Assembly: GCA_964582375.1 (NCBI GenBank)
Contig: CAZORL010000001.1
Coordinates: 62,001-126,000 of the forward strand
Reading direction: 5' to 3'
DNA: 64,000 nt
From: CAKSQF01 sp964582375
GTDB taxonomy: Bacteria; Bacillota; Clostridia; Oscillospirales; CAG-272
In this document: positions 1-8,169 of the stretch, piece after piece
Numbering within the stretch: position 1 is the stretch's first letter
Layout: every line of letters starts with the position of its first letter
Program-made: the position numbers and the translations under genes
The notes under the pieces: model-generated
The model's input: only the letters and a program-made list of their open reading frames with translations
Database searches by the model: none
Told to the model about the DNA's origin: nothing

Positions 1-1074
1 GACCTCGTATCGCTCTTTCAGACCGCGAAGAATGGATATCGTGTCCTCGACATTCGGTTCGGGCACAAGCACCGGTTGAAAACGCCTCTCAAGCGCGGCA
101 TCCTTCTCGATGTATTTTCTATATTCATTCAGCGTCGTCGCTCCTATGCAGTGAAGCTCACCGCGGGCAAGCAACGGCTTTAACAGATTGCCTGCGTCCA
201 TTGAACCCTCTGTTGCACCCGCACCGACTATCGTGTGAAGCTCGTCGATGAAAAGTATGATCTTTCCGTTCGAACTTTTGACCTCTCCGAGCACCGCCTT
301 GAGCCGCTCCTCAAATTCGCCTCTGAATTTCGCACCTGCAACGAGTGCGCCCATGTCAAGCGAGAAAAGGGTAGTGTCTTTAAGATTAGCGGGCACGTCA
401 CCCTTGACGATCCTCTGTGCAAGCCCTTCGGCAATTGCTGTCTTGCCAACGCCGGGCTCACCGATCAAGCAGGGATTGTTCTTCGTCTTGCGGCTTAGTA
501 TGCGAACAACGCTTGCGATCTCCTCGTCCCTGCCGATGACAGGATCGAGCTTTTGCGCCCTCGCTCGCTCGCAAAGGTCACTGCCGTATTTCTTCAGAAC
601 ATCGTATGTTGCCTCCGGATTGTCACTGTCAGCCGATCTGTTGCCACGCACATCCTTTAGCACCTTGAGAAATTCGCCGCGTCGCACGCCAAAATCGTCG
701 AGCATCCGCTTGATCTTTGCGCCGCCTTTTTCGAAAACGGCAAGCATTAAATGCTCTGTCGAGACATAGCTGTCGCGCATCTTGTCAGCCTCGCCCTCGG
801 CAGTGCTCAGCAGTTCGGACAGCTCATTTGATATATACAGTTCTCCGCCCGTAACTCTCGGCAAGCTTTTTATCATGTCCATCGTATTCTCTCGAATGAC
901 GCTTGGCAATGCCGACATTTTCTTTAACAGCTCACAGATCAGTCCGCTCTCATCAGAAAGCAGGGAAGCGAGCAGATGCTCTGTCCCGACCTGCGCATTT
1001 GCATATTCCTCTGCGAGTGATTGCGCACCGCGGAGTGCCTCTTGTGATTTTTGTGTGTATCTTTGTATGTTCAT
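1..1074 (-). CDS. clpB: ATP-dependent chaperone ClpB, N-terminal part (3' end outside window)
   Basis: ClpB is a hexameric AAA+ disaggregase that works with DnaK on aggregated proteins in the cytoplasm. The visible 358 residues hold the two N-terminal Clp repeats (about 1-150) and most of the first AAA+ module. Walker A reads GEPGVGKTAIAEG and Walker B FIDELHTIVGAG, followed by the sensor region GATTLNEYRKYIEKDAALERR broken off before the middle domain. The phrase SLDMGALVAGAKFRGEFEERL fits ClpB better than ClpC/ClpE. The ATG at 1074 follows AAAGGACG at a good distance. The frame is open to base 1, so the second AAA+ module lies outside. A 47-base gap separates it from the upstream ribbon-helix-helix-like gene, suggesting co-transcription. 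No CIRCE or CtsR-type operator was seen upstream. Confidence 0.93.
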   Translation of the reverse strand, partial: MNIQRYTQKSQEALRGAQSLAEEYANAQVGTEHLLASLLSDESGLICELLKKMSALPSVIRENTMDMIKSLPRVTGGELYISNELSELLSTAEGEADKMRDSYVSTEHLMLAVFEKGGAKIKRMLDDFGVRRGEFLKVLKDVRGNRSADSDNPEATYDVLKKYGSDLCERARAQKLDPVIGRDEEIASVVRILSRKTKNNPCLIGEPGVGKTAIAEGLAQRIVKGDVPANLKDTTLFSLDMGALVAGAKFRGEFEERLKAVLGEVKSSNGKIILFIDELHTIVGAGATEGSMDAGNLLKPLLARGELHCIGATTLNEYRKYIEKDAALERRFQPVLVPEPNVEDTISILRGLKERYEV

Positions 1075-1121
1075 GATCGTTCGTCCTTTCTTTTGTGATA
1101 TTGATGTATGGATCGCTTACG

Positions 1122-1766
1122 CTATACCGTAAGTCCGCCCGACAGATAGTAATCGGAGCATATTGCGGCAACCTGCCGTGTGATGGCAGGCGATCGTTCA
1201 CATCCCGAGGCGAAATAGGCGTCAGCCGCCGCACTTAAATGCTTTGCGTAACTTCCGATGCTTGCCCCGATCTCAAGCGGCGTGGCTGACGAGGCAGACG
1301 GATATAGTTCTCGCGTTATTCGTCCGCTGTCGTAATAATACTCGACGGAGGGCGAATAATTTCTTTCGATCTCCTGCCAAAGCTTCATAAAATCAATCAG
1401 AAGCATTATAAGTGTTTCACTTCTGCTTCTCATGGATATCCTGAGCCTGCCGACCGTCTCGCCCTCTCGCGATCTTTGAAGCTCGAGTGTGAATTTCAGC
1501 GATGGGTTGTATTTGTAGGTGAGTGCTGTCTTCATCGCGAGTGCGTTTGCGCCTGATGAGACCTTGACAAAATCAGTGCCGTCCAGCACTCGCTCGATCT
1601 CCTCAAGCGTCTCCCTTATGAGCATCTCGGGGGTCTTGTATGAAACCGCCGAGGCGAGTATTTCGTTGATAAGCCCCGAGCGCGGCATGCCCTTTGCGTA
1701 CGCCAGCTTGTCGATTGCCGTAACTACATCCTCCGAAAGTATCAGTGAGTAAACATTTTTCTTCAT
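1122..1766 (-). CDS. Hypothetical protein with ribbon-helix-helix-like N-terminus
   Basis: A 214-residue protein that I do not recognise as a named family. Residues 1-45 (VYSLILSEDVVTAIDKLAYA, then KGMPRSGLINEILASAV) have the strand-helix-turn-helix pattern of CopG/Arc ribbon-helix-helix DNA-binding domains. The remaining 170 residues look globular and soluble, with no membrane segment. The ATG at 1766 is preceded by AAGGGGCAAGAG. It is the first gene behind a perfect sigma-A promoter and lies 47 bases upstream of clpB. It could therefore be an autoregulator of the clpB unit, but that is inference from position only. RHH-like N-termini also occur in non-toxin-antitoxin proteins, and no toxin partner is visible. 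Confidence 0.75.
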   Translation of the reverse strand: MKKNVYSLILSEDVVTAIDKLAYAKGMPRSGLINEILASAVSYKTPEMLIRETLEEIERVLDGTDFVKVSSGANALAMKTALTYKYNPSLKFTLELQRSREGETVGRLRISMRSRSETLIMLLIDFMKLWQEIERNYSPSVEYYYDSGRITRELYPSASSATPLEIGASIGSYAKHLSAAADAYFASGCERSPAITRQVAAICSDYYLSGGLTV

Positions 1767-1799
1767 CTCTTGCCCCTTGATCGTTTTTTCTTTGCCATT

Positions 1800-1828
1800 A
1801 TTATATCACAAAACTCAAACCGTGTCAA
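1800..1828 (-). promoter_or_regulatory. Sigma-A promoter for the RHH-like gene and clpB
   Basis: On the minus strand TTGACA (1828-1823) is separated by exactly 17 bases from TATAAT (1805-1800), a full consensus promoter about 35 bases upstream of the ATG at 1766. It sits in an AT-rich divergent intergenic region (1767-1992). Confidence 0.85.
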
Positions 1829-1929
1829 GAGATTTATATAAAATTACTTGCACAAAATACAAAAAACTTTGCAAAGTTTTGAGCGACTAAAAATATTTTG
1901 TCAAATAACGGCAAACTCTGAAAAAACTA

Positions 1930-1958
1930 TTGCAAATATCCGATAAATGTGGTAAAAT
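1930..1958 (+). promoter_or_regulatory. Sigma-A-like promoter for the hydratase gene
   Basis: TTGCAA (1930-1935), 17-base spacer, TAAAAT (1953-1958), just upstream of the ATG at 1993 in an AT-rich stretch. It diverges from the promoter at 1800-1828. Confidence 0.65.
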
Positions 1959-1992
1959 ATAAAAAATTTACACAGCAAAAGGACAAACAAAA

Positions 1993-4182
1993 ATGATAAA
2001 GCTCACAGACCATAAGGTTGCATATAATAACGGTACTTTCACCGCTCTGCCCGACAATGCCGATATGACCGCGCGTGACCGCACGATCGCATGGCACATC
2101 CTCTCCGCACACAACACTGCCGCAGATCAAAGTGATCTGAAGATCAAATTTGACATGATGGCATCCCACGACATCACATATGTCGGAATCATTCAGACCG
2201 CGCGCGCATCGGGACTTACAAGCTTCCCGATCCCCTATGTCCTCACCAATTGCCACAATTCACTTTGCGCAGTCGGCGGCACGATCAATGAGGACGACCA
2301 CGTCTTCGGACTTTCGGCTGCCAAAAAATACGGCGGAATTTTCGTACCCGCACATCAGTCGGTCATACATTCGTATATGCGAGAGTGCGCGGCAGGGTGC
2401 GGTAAAATGATCCTCGGTTCGGATTCACATACCAGATACGGCGCACTCGGCACTTTGGCTGTCGGTGAGGGCGGACCAGAGCTTGTAAAACAACTTCTCG
2501 GACGCACCTATGATATCGCACGTCCCGAGGTCGTTGCAGTGCATCTGACAGGCAAGCCTCGTGCGGGCGTCGGACCTCACGATGTCGCGATCGCACTTGT
2601 CGGCGCAACATTCGCGAGCGGATTTGTAAAGAATCGCGTCCTCGAGTTCGTCGGAGACGGAGTTTCGGCTCTTTCGATGGATTTCCGCTCCGGCATTGAC
2701 GTTATGACTACCGAAACGACCTGTCTGTCCTCGATCTGGGAAACAGACGAAAAAACCAAAGCATATCTCGAGCTTCACGGCAGAGGGGATGAATATAAAA
2801 AGCTTGCCCCCGAGGAGGGTGCGATCTACGATCGACTGATCGAGATCGATCTTTCAACAGTCGAGCCAATGATCGCTCTTCCTTTCCACCCGTCGAACGC
2901 CTATACCATCCGCGATTTTCTCGCAAACGCCGACGATCTTCTCGCAAATTGCGAAAAGACAGCACATGAGACACTCGGTCTGCCCGAGGGTGCGCTCGAT
3001 CTTCGCTCAAAGTTTAGAAACGGTTCGCTGTTTGTCGATCAGGGTGTGATCGCAGGATGTGCGGGCGGATCTTATGAAAATCTTTCTGCGGCAGCTGATA
3101 TTCTGTCGTCTGCCTCGATAGGTGACGGCAGTTTCGGACTCTCTGTTTATCCCGCATCTCAGCCGACACTCGTCGAGCTTATAAAAAGCGGCAGAGCGGC
3201 GACTCTCGTCGGTGCGGGAGCGATACTTCGTACAGCATTCTGCGGACCTTGCTTCGGCGCAGGCGATGTCCCTGCAAACGGCGGATTGTCGATCAGACAT
3301 TCGACCAGAAATTTCCCGAACAGGGAAGGCTCAAAGCCCTCCGAGCGGCAGATCGCGGCGGTCGCACTCATGGATTCACGCTCGATTGCGGCAACTGCGG
3401 CAAACGGCGGCAAGCTCACCCCCGCTGATGAACTTGACGTGAAATATACCGATCCCGACTATCACTACGATGACAGTGCATACAAAAACAGGGTTTACAA
3501 CGGATTCGGCAGACCCGATCCCGATCGCGAGCTTGTGTTCGGTCCGAATATCGCCGATTGGCCCGAATTTCCCGAACTTCCCGATAAACTGCTCGTCACA
3601 CTTGCCTCGGTCATAACCGACCCTGTGACCACTACCGACGAGCTGATCCCCTCGGGCGAGACCTCGTCCTATCGATCAAATCCCGAAAAGCTTTCCTCCT
3701 TTGCGCTTTCCCGTAAAGATCCCGGGTATGTCGATCGTGCGAAGACCGTCCGCGAGCTTGAGAAAAAACGCAGACTCGACCAAACAAAGGATAACGATAT
3801 CGCCCTTGCCACAGCCGTCTGCGCGGTAAAACCGGGTGACGGATCGGCAAGAGAACAGGCGGCATCCTGCCAGAGAGTGCTCGGCGGCATCGCAAATATC
3901 GCAAACGAATACGCAACCAAGCGTTACAGATCAAATCTCATAAACTGGGGTATGCTTCCACTTGTCACCGACCGTCCCATAGACAGCTTCAATGTCGGCG
4001 ATCAGCTCCTTTTTGAGGGACTTCGCGAGGCTGTTGCATCGGGTGCAGATGTCATTAAGGCATACATTGTCTCGGGGAATGAGAAAGAGGAGATATCCTT
4101 CTCACTCGGCGAGCTGACAGAGGACGAGCGCGATATTATTCTCGCCGGCTGTCTTATCAATTATTACAGGAAAAATTCGTGA
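1993..4182 (+). CDS. Aconitase-family hydratase (YbhJ-like)
   Basis: A 729-residue member of the aconitase superfamily, which binds a [4Fe-4S] cluster and hydrates or isomerises hydroxy acids. It contains the DSHT substrate-binding motif (SDSHTRYGALGT), a first cluster cysteine near residue 356 (GVIAGCAGGS) and the pair C417/C420 in FCGPCFG. These are followed by SIRHSTRNFPNREG, the equivalent of the SSNRNFEGR block of aconitases. The C-terminal swivel domain ends about residue 725. The usual TSCTN motif is replaced by AGCAGG and the order and length fit the E. coli YbhJ-type hydratases better than AcnA or LeuC, so the substrate is not known. The ATG at 1993 follows AAAGGAC. No TCA-cycle genes are adjacent; it appears monocistronic or read through to the lipoprotein gene, which has its own promoter. 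Confidence 0.85.
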   Translation: MIKLTDHKVAYNNGTFTALPDNADMTARDRTIAWHILSAHNTAADQSDLKIKFDMMASHDITYVGIIQTARASGLTSFPIPYVLTNCHNSLCAVGGTINEDDHVFGLSAAKKYGGIFVPAHQSVIHSYMRECAAGCGKMILGSDSHTRYGALGTLAVGEGGPELVKQLLGRTYDIARPEVVAVHLTGKPRAGVGPHDVAIALVGATFASGFVKNRVLEFVGDGVSALSMDFRSGIDVMTTETTCLSSIWETDEKTKAYLELHGRGDEYKKLAPEEGAIYDRLIEIDLSTVEPMIALPFHPSNAYTIRDFLANADDLLANCEKTAHETLGLPEGALDLRSKFRNGSLFVDQGVIAGCAGGSYENLSAAADILSSASIGDGSFGLSVYPASQPTLVELIKSGRAATLVGAGAILRTAFCGPCFGAGDVPANGGLSIRHSTRNFPNREGSKPSERQIAAVALMDSRSIAATAANGGKLTPADELDVKYTDPDYHYDDSAYKNRVYNGFGRPDPDRELVFGPNIADWPEFPELPDKLLVTLASVITDPVTTTDELIPSGETSSYRSNPEKLSSFALSRKDPGYVDRAKTVRELEKKRRLDQTKDNDIALATAVCAVKPGDGSAREQAASCQRVLGGIANIANEYATKRYRSNLINWGMLPLVTDRPIDSFNVGDQLLFEGLREAVASGADVIKAYIVSGNEKEEISFSLGELTEDERDIILAGCLINYYRKNS

Positions 4183-4198
4183 TGATAACAAAAATGAC

Positions 4199-4227
4199 TT
4201 GACAGATATCGAATGTTTGTGTATAAT
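4199..4227 (+). promoter_or_regulatory. Consensus sigma-A promoter for the sialidase-like lipoprotein
   Basis: TTGACA (4199-4204), 17-base spacer, TATAAT (4222-4227). It lies between the hydratase stop and the ATG at 4261. An in-frame ATG at 4213 is inside the promoter, which supports the later start. Confidence 0.85.
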
Positions 4228-4260
4228 ATAGTCAAATACATTCGAAAGGATGACTTTTGT

Positions 4261-5880
4261 ATGAAAAAATACATAGCCCTTCTTCTTTGCCTTGCGGCAC
4301 TTTCGATGTCTGCTTGTCAAACGACTGTCCCACCGAGCGACAGTGTTTTAACAACACCTCAGACAGCGGCGACTAAAGAAACGCTTTGCGATCTGTCCGA
4401 ATATAAGATGATTTTGACAGGCGAGCGGATCGATCGCACAATCACGGCTCTTGCGGCAGATCTCGCAGGTGATATTATGAGCGTGACAGGAAAAGAGATC
4501 GAGGTCGTCAAAAACGGCTCGGGGGGTGCGGATGACGCTAAAGAAATAATTGTCGGTCAATCGACAGTCGGTGTCGATGCACTCACTGCGGCAGGTTATA
4601 CCGACGGTATCGCCATTATCAAAAAGGGAAATAAGATCTATGTCTACGGAACAAATAACGACGCACTTGTCGTTGGATTTAGGAGGTTTATTGACGATAT
4701 GGTAGTATATGAAAACGGCAACGCTCTCTGCAGTGCCAACGGTAGTACACTTGTAGATATGACCGGCAATGAGTTTTTGCGCGTCGGCAACAGAGTGTTC
4801 AGGACCGACCTCAAGTCGGTGGTCTATGAACCCACCAAAACAAAGCCGAATGTCACCCTCACATATCCGAAGATAGTCGTGCTCGAGCATAGCGGCGACA
4901 ATAACGGACAAATACTTGTGACCGAGGAATCGCTCGATCAAGATTGCTACCTCGTGCATAGAAGTACGGACGGCGGCAAAACATGGAAGATAACCTCGCG
5001 CATCCGCTCGGGCGAAAAGGGAATGGTCGCCAATTGGCAGCCGTTTATATATGAGCTCCCCTGCGATGTCGGCGATATGCCTGTGGGCACGCTCCTCTTT
5101 GCAGGATGTGTCCGCGACGAGGCAACAAGTAAGCTTACGCAAATGGTTATTTGGAAAAGCACCGATGTCGGTAAAAGCTGGGAAAAGATCGCGACCGTGG
5201 CTGAAGGCGGCGGAATTGACGCAGGACTTTGGGAACCCGTCCTCTATGCCGAAAATGGAAAGCTGCATTGCTTCTATTCGGATGAGACCGATAAGAAAAA
5301 CCATAGTCAAATGCTCGTTCTGAAGATCAGCGAGGATGGCACAAATTGGGGCGAGCGCATCGAGGTCGTCGCTTGTAAACAGCAGAGCCTTCGCCCGGGA
5401 ATGCTCACACTGACAAAAATGGGCAACGGCGAGTATTTCATTGCTTATGAGATTGTCGGTATTGACGGTAATCCCATCTACTCCAAGACTACAAAAGATC
5501 TCTCCGATTGGAGCGACAGCGGCGATCGCGGCACTCCGGTCGCTACATCAACAGGCCTATCGTTCGGCTCGTCCCCTGCCTGTGCGTGGACTCCGGCAGG
5601 CGGCGAAAACGGTACGTTGATCGTCACAGCAAAGCATCCCGTCGGCGGAAACTCGAGTACGGGCACCGATTGGCTCGTCAGCTTCGATTACGGAAAAACT
5701 TGGAAGAATATGGACAATCCGCTCCCGTATACGCTCACCGATGCACATAGATACGCCTACTCCCCCGGACTCTTCGTTACCTCCGATGGTAGCGTGTACT
5801 ATGTAAACGATATCAATTGCACCACCCCGGGGCTTGAAAATAAAGCAAGCGTCACCCTTGCGCACATCATAATCGAGTAA
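4261..5880 (+). CDS. Lipoprotein with Asp-box (sialidase/BNR-type) beta-propeller
   Basis: A 539-residue exported protein. The N-terminus MKKYIALLLCLAALSMSAC is a lipoprotein signal peptide with a lipobox ending at Cys19. Residues about 40-175 form a small alpha/beta domain like those that precede catalytic domains in glycoside hydrolases. The rest carries Asp-box repeats at roughly residues 237 (STDGGKTW), 300 (STDVGKSW), 356 (SEDGTNW) and 474 (SFDYGKTW), the hallmark of six-bladed sialidase-type propellers. It is probably a surface glycan hydrolase or glycan-binding protein; a sialidase activity cannot be claimed because I cannot assign the arginine triad with confidence. The ATG at 4261 is chosen over an upstream in-frame ATG (4213) because of the signal peptide, the GAAAGGATG site and the promoter position. 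Confidence 0.85.
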   Translation: MKKYIALLLCLAALSMSACQTTVPPSDSVLTTPQTAATKETLCDLSEYKMILTGERIDRTITALAADLAGDIMSVTGKEIEVVKNGSGGADDAKEIIVGQSTVGVDALTAAGYTDGIAIIKKGNKIYVYGTNNDALVVGFRRFIDDMVVYENGNALCSANGSTLVDMTGNEFLRVGNRVFRTDLKSVVYEPTKTKPNVTLTYPKIVVLEHSGDNNGQILVTEESLDQDCYLVHRSTDGGKTWKITSRIRSGEKGMVANWQPFIYELPCDVGDMPVGTLLFAGCVRDEATSKLTQMVIWKSTDVGKSWEKIATVAEGGGIDAGLWEPVLYAENGKLHCFYSDETDKKNHSQMLVLKISEDGTNWGERIEVVACKQQSLRPGMLTLTKMGNGEYFIAYEIVGIDGNPIYSKTTKDLSDWSDSGDRGTPVATSTGLSFGSSPACAWTPAGGENGTLIVTAKHPVGGNSSTGTDWLVSFDYGKTWKNMDNPLPYTLTDAHRYAYSPGLFVTSDGSVYYVNDINCTTPGLENKASVTLAHIIIE

Positions 5881-5894
5881 TTAAAGCAATATGT

Positions 5895-5932
5895 AAAAAA
5901 GATCCTCAGGCTCTCCGCTTGAGGATCTTTTT
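5895..5932. terminator. Bidirectional intrinsic terminator after the lipoprotein gene
   Basis: AAAAAGATCCTCA pairs perfectly with TGAGGATCTTTTT around an 11-base loop, 15 bases after the stop codon at 5880. The T tract follows on the plus strand; the A tract makes it usable in the other direction too. Confidence 0.85.
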
Positions 5933-5997
5933 CGGGGAAAGAAAGGAATACCATAAAATGCGAAATCTGACCGTGTCGGCAATCGAAAAAGAGTTTT

Positions 5998-6298
5998 GAC
6001 GCCTCATTTGTCGCCCTCGGCGACGCCTTCCTCCACCGGGAAAGCAATGGTGATTGATCATCTCGGCAGTTGAGATGTAAAAAACAAAAAAATATTGTTT
6101 TTTCACCAAAGCATAGCGAACAAGCGCTTAGATTAGCCTTCGAGGACGCCGTCCCTACACGGCGGGAGATCTATCCATTTGTTTTAGTGGTCGATATATT
6201 ATCAATCAAACCGCCAAAGATACAATTGGCGGAAACACGAATTAATTATCGTTTCCTCGGTAGTGGAAGGTGCCGAGCTTGCAAGGCGGATGAGGCGT
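5998..6298. repeat. Inverted copies of a dispersed intergenic repeat (MITE-like remnant)
   Basis: This part of a 700-base gene-free region holds two imperfect inverted copies. The left copy has ACGCCTCAT (5999-6007), then CTCGGC and CCTTCC. The right copy has GGAAGG, CCGAG and ends with ATGAGGCGT (6290-6298). The theme GGAAGGTG...GGATGAGG(T/C)G is, from memory, a repeated intergenic element in many Clostridia. Between them lies a second palindromic relic, AGGACGCCGTCCCTAC (6142-6157). No transposase or long open frame is present. The rest of the interval (6051-6249) is AT-rich with a hairpin CCGCCAA/TTGGCGG at 6211-6232. Confidence 0.55.
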
Positions 6299-6345
6299 TT
6301 TCTTTGAATTTTTGATATTTCTGCAATATTGTTGCATGACGATCA

Positions 6346-6380
6346 GACCAATGAAAAATCCCCGTTTTCATTGGTCTTTT
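6346..6380 (+). terminator. Strong intrinsic terminator, plus strand
   Basis: GACCAATGAAAA (6346-6357) pairs perfectly with TTTTCATTGGTC (6365-6376), loop of 7, followed by TTTT. No protein gene lies upstream on this strand within 460 bases, so it either ends an unrecognised transcript or is a relic. Confidence 0.7.
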
Positions 6381-6424
6381 CGTGGTAGATTTTTGTCTGA
6401 AATTTTGACTTTGCCAAAAAGCTA

Positions 6425-6453
6425 TTGACAAACGGATAATATAGTGATATAAT
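6425..6453 (+). promoter_or_regulatory. Consensus sigma-A promoter with no protein gene downstream
   Basis: TTGACA (6425-6430), 17-base spacer, TATAAT (6448-6453). Transcription would run toward the end of sigE and meet a hairpin at 6544-6571 after about 110 bases. Confidence 0.7.
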
Positions 6454-6459
6454 GATCAC

Positions 6460-6571
6460 ACAAGAACCGAATTATACCGCATAATAGTATGTAGTACAGA
6501 AAAAGCATTAGCAGAAGTACACTAAACCAACCTATTATCTCACAAGAGCACCGCTTTTTGGCGGTGCTCTT
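6460..6571 (+). ncRNA. Candidate small RNA (about 110 nt)
   Basis: The interval runs from the consensus promoter at 6425-6453 to a perfect 11-bp hairpin, AAGAGCACCGC (6544-6554) with GCGGTGCTCTT (6561-6571). There is no open frame with a ribosome site. The hairpin lacks a good T tract on this strand and also lies just 3' of sigE, so it may instead belong to the sigE transcript. I do not recognise a known RNA family; 6S RNA would be longer. Confidence 0.35.
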
Positions 6572-6578
6572 AAAAATA

Positions 6579-7277
6579 TCACATCATCTCGCTCATTTCT
6601 TCTCTCAGTCGGTCGATGATCTTCTTTTCGAGTCTCGAAATATAGCTTTGCGAGATGCCGAGTAGGTCGGCTACCTCTTTTTGGGTCAGCTCGTCGCCGC
6701 CGCTGAGGCCGAAGCGGAGTTCGATTATTTGTCTCTCGCGACTGTCGAGTCTTGATATCGCACTGCGGACTGCGCGGCGTTCTTCTTCACTTTCGACTCT
6801 GCGATAGACACAATCCTCGTCGCCGCTCAGAATATCCGAAAGCAGCAGCTCGTTGCCGTCCCAATCGACCTTTAGCGGCTCGTCGATCGATATTTCGTGC
6901 TTGCCTTGACCTTTGCGCAGGTACATAAGTATCTCATTTTCGATGCATCTTGACGCATATGTGGCGAGTTTTATGTTTTTGTCGGGATGAAACGTGTTGA
7001 TCGCCTTGATCAGCCCGATCGTGCCGATGGATATCAGATCCTCGATCCCGACGCCCGTATTCTCGAATTTTTTCGCGATGAATACGACAAGCCGCAAATT
7101 TCGCTCGATAAGTTGTTGCCTGACCCTCGGCTCGTCGAGACGCGCGACCAGATCCGCCTCCTCCTTGGCAGACAGCGGTTTCGGAAGATAATCTGCACCG
7201 TTTATGTATGCGCAGAGCCTGCCGCCCTTTATTATCCCGAGCATCTGAAGCAGTTTTACAAATCTGTTTTTTGTCAT
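6579..7277 (-). CDS. sigE: Sporulation mother-cell sigma factor SigE
   Basis: The 232-residue sigma-70 family factor directs early mother-cell gene expression after SpoIIGA-dependent removal of its N-terminal pro-sequence. It closely resembles Bacillus SigE: LIERNLRLVV, KFENTG.GIEDLISIGTIGL, IKLATYASRCIENEILMYL, DWDGNELLLSDIL and the region 4.2 helix-turn-helix with GISQSYISRLEKKI. The N-terminal stretch MTKNRFVKLLQMLGI is the basic amphipathic pro-sequence. The ATG at 7277 has GGAG eight bases upstream; an in-frame ATG at 7295 has no ribosome site. It follows spoIIGA by 23 bases in the spoIIG operon. sigG, which often follows sigE in Firmicutes, is not downstream here. Confidence 0.96.
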   Translation of the reverse strand: MTKNRFVKLLQMLGIIKGGRLCAYINGADYLPKPLSAKEEADLVARLDEPRVRQQLIERNLRLVVFIAKKFENTGVGIEDLISIGTIGLIKAINTFHPDKNIKLATYASRCIENEILMYLRKGQGKHEISIDEPLKVDWDGNELLLSDILSGDEDCVYRRVESEEERRAVRSAISRLDSRERQIIELRFGLSGGDELTQKEVADLLGISQSYISRLEKKIIDRLREEMSEMM

Positions 7278-7300
7278 TGCACTATCTCCAATCATTTTTG

Positions 7301-8152
7301 TCAGGATAAAAGACAGGACGGAACGATCGCCGCATGCCCCTCAAAGCTCTCCGACACACCGTCGGGGCAGGCGAGTGCCGCACCGACCTCGCGGTCGTTT
7401 ATCTCGACTCTTTTGGCTATGTATCCGAGCGTCATCCCCTCGCCTGACGGCGTTTGATATGGGATCAGCCGCACGCGCCATCCGAATGTGTGAACGTCAA
7501 TGTTACCACGCCTTATCTCGGGCGGAAAAAGGCGATCGGCCGTCTCGGCGTTAACGATGATCACCGGGAGTCCGCCGAGCGGATCGGTCAGCAGATTGCC
7601 GCTGTCAACAAGCCCGTCAAACTCATGCGTGATGGTGTCCGATTCGACGCGGACGGTCACGACCGATATCTGCCTGCCTCTCGATGTGACTCTGCCCCAA
7701 ATGATCGCAATCAGCCCACAGATCAGTGCACAAAGCGCGAACACCCACAGCGGAATGTCGGCGTAAAGATCCTCGACCCTGCCGTTTATCAGCACATCAC
7801 GGTCGCGAATGAGCTTTCCCGCAAAATAGTATATCGCACTCATGGATCCGCCGCTGAGAAACGAGACGCAGTAGAACAGGAAGACTCGCTTTATGTATGC
7901 TCGCAGACTGCCGAATCCAAACGCGGCAAAGCAGACGGTCAGCGAAGCAAGGATGTTGGTGACGGCTTGCAGAAACTCATATTTCTGCGGCAAAAGCGAC
8001 ACAAGCGCATACAGTGCACCGATTGCCGCACCTATGCACATTCGCACAAGGCGTACCTTGTCGTGTGTCAAAAAGGTCAGGATGTACAGGCTGAGAAAAT
8101 CCATGCTGAAGTTTATAAGTATGTATATATCGCCGTAGATCGTTTGGCTCAT
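7301..8152 (-). CDS. spoIIGA: Sigma-E processing peptidase SpoIIGA
   Basis: A membrane-embedded aspartic protease that processes pro-SigE at the sporulation septum when signalled by SpoIIR. The 283 residues have five hydrophobic segments in the first 155 and a C-terminal protease domain. The domain carries FDGLVDSGNLLTDPLGG, with the catalytic Asp about residue 183, and PVIIVN. It is immediately upstream of sigE, the invariant spoIIG arrangement. The ATG at 8152 is preceded by GAGGTGAG at eight bases. The promoter region contains a Spo0A-type box (see 8170-8203). Confidence 0.95.
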   Translation of the reverse strand: MSQTIYGDIYILINFSMDFLSLYILTFLTHDKVRLVRMCIGAAIGALYALVSLLPQKYEFLQAVTNILASLTVCFAAFGFGSLRAYIKRVFLFYCVSFLSGGSMSAIYYFAGKLIRDRDVLINGRVEDLYADIPLWVFALCALICGLIAIIWGRVTSRGRQISVVTVRVESDTITHEFDGLVDSGNLLTDPLGGLPVIIVNAETADRLFPPEIRRGNIDVHTFGWRVRLIPYQTPSGEGMTLGYIAKRVEINDREVGAALACPDGVSESFEGHAAIVPSCLLS

Positions 8153-8169
8153 GTGCTCACCTCGTCATC

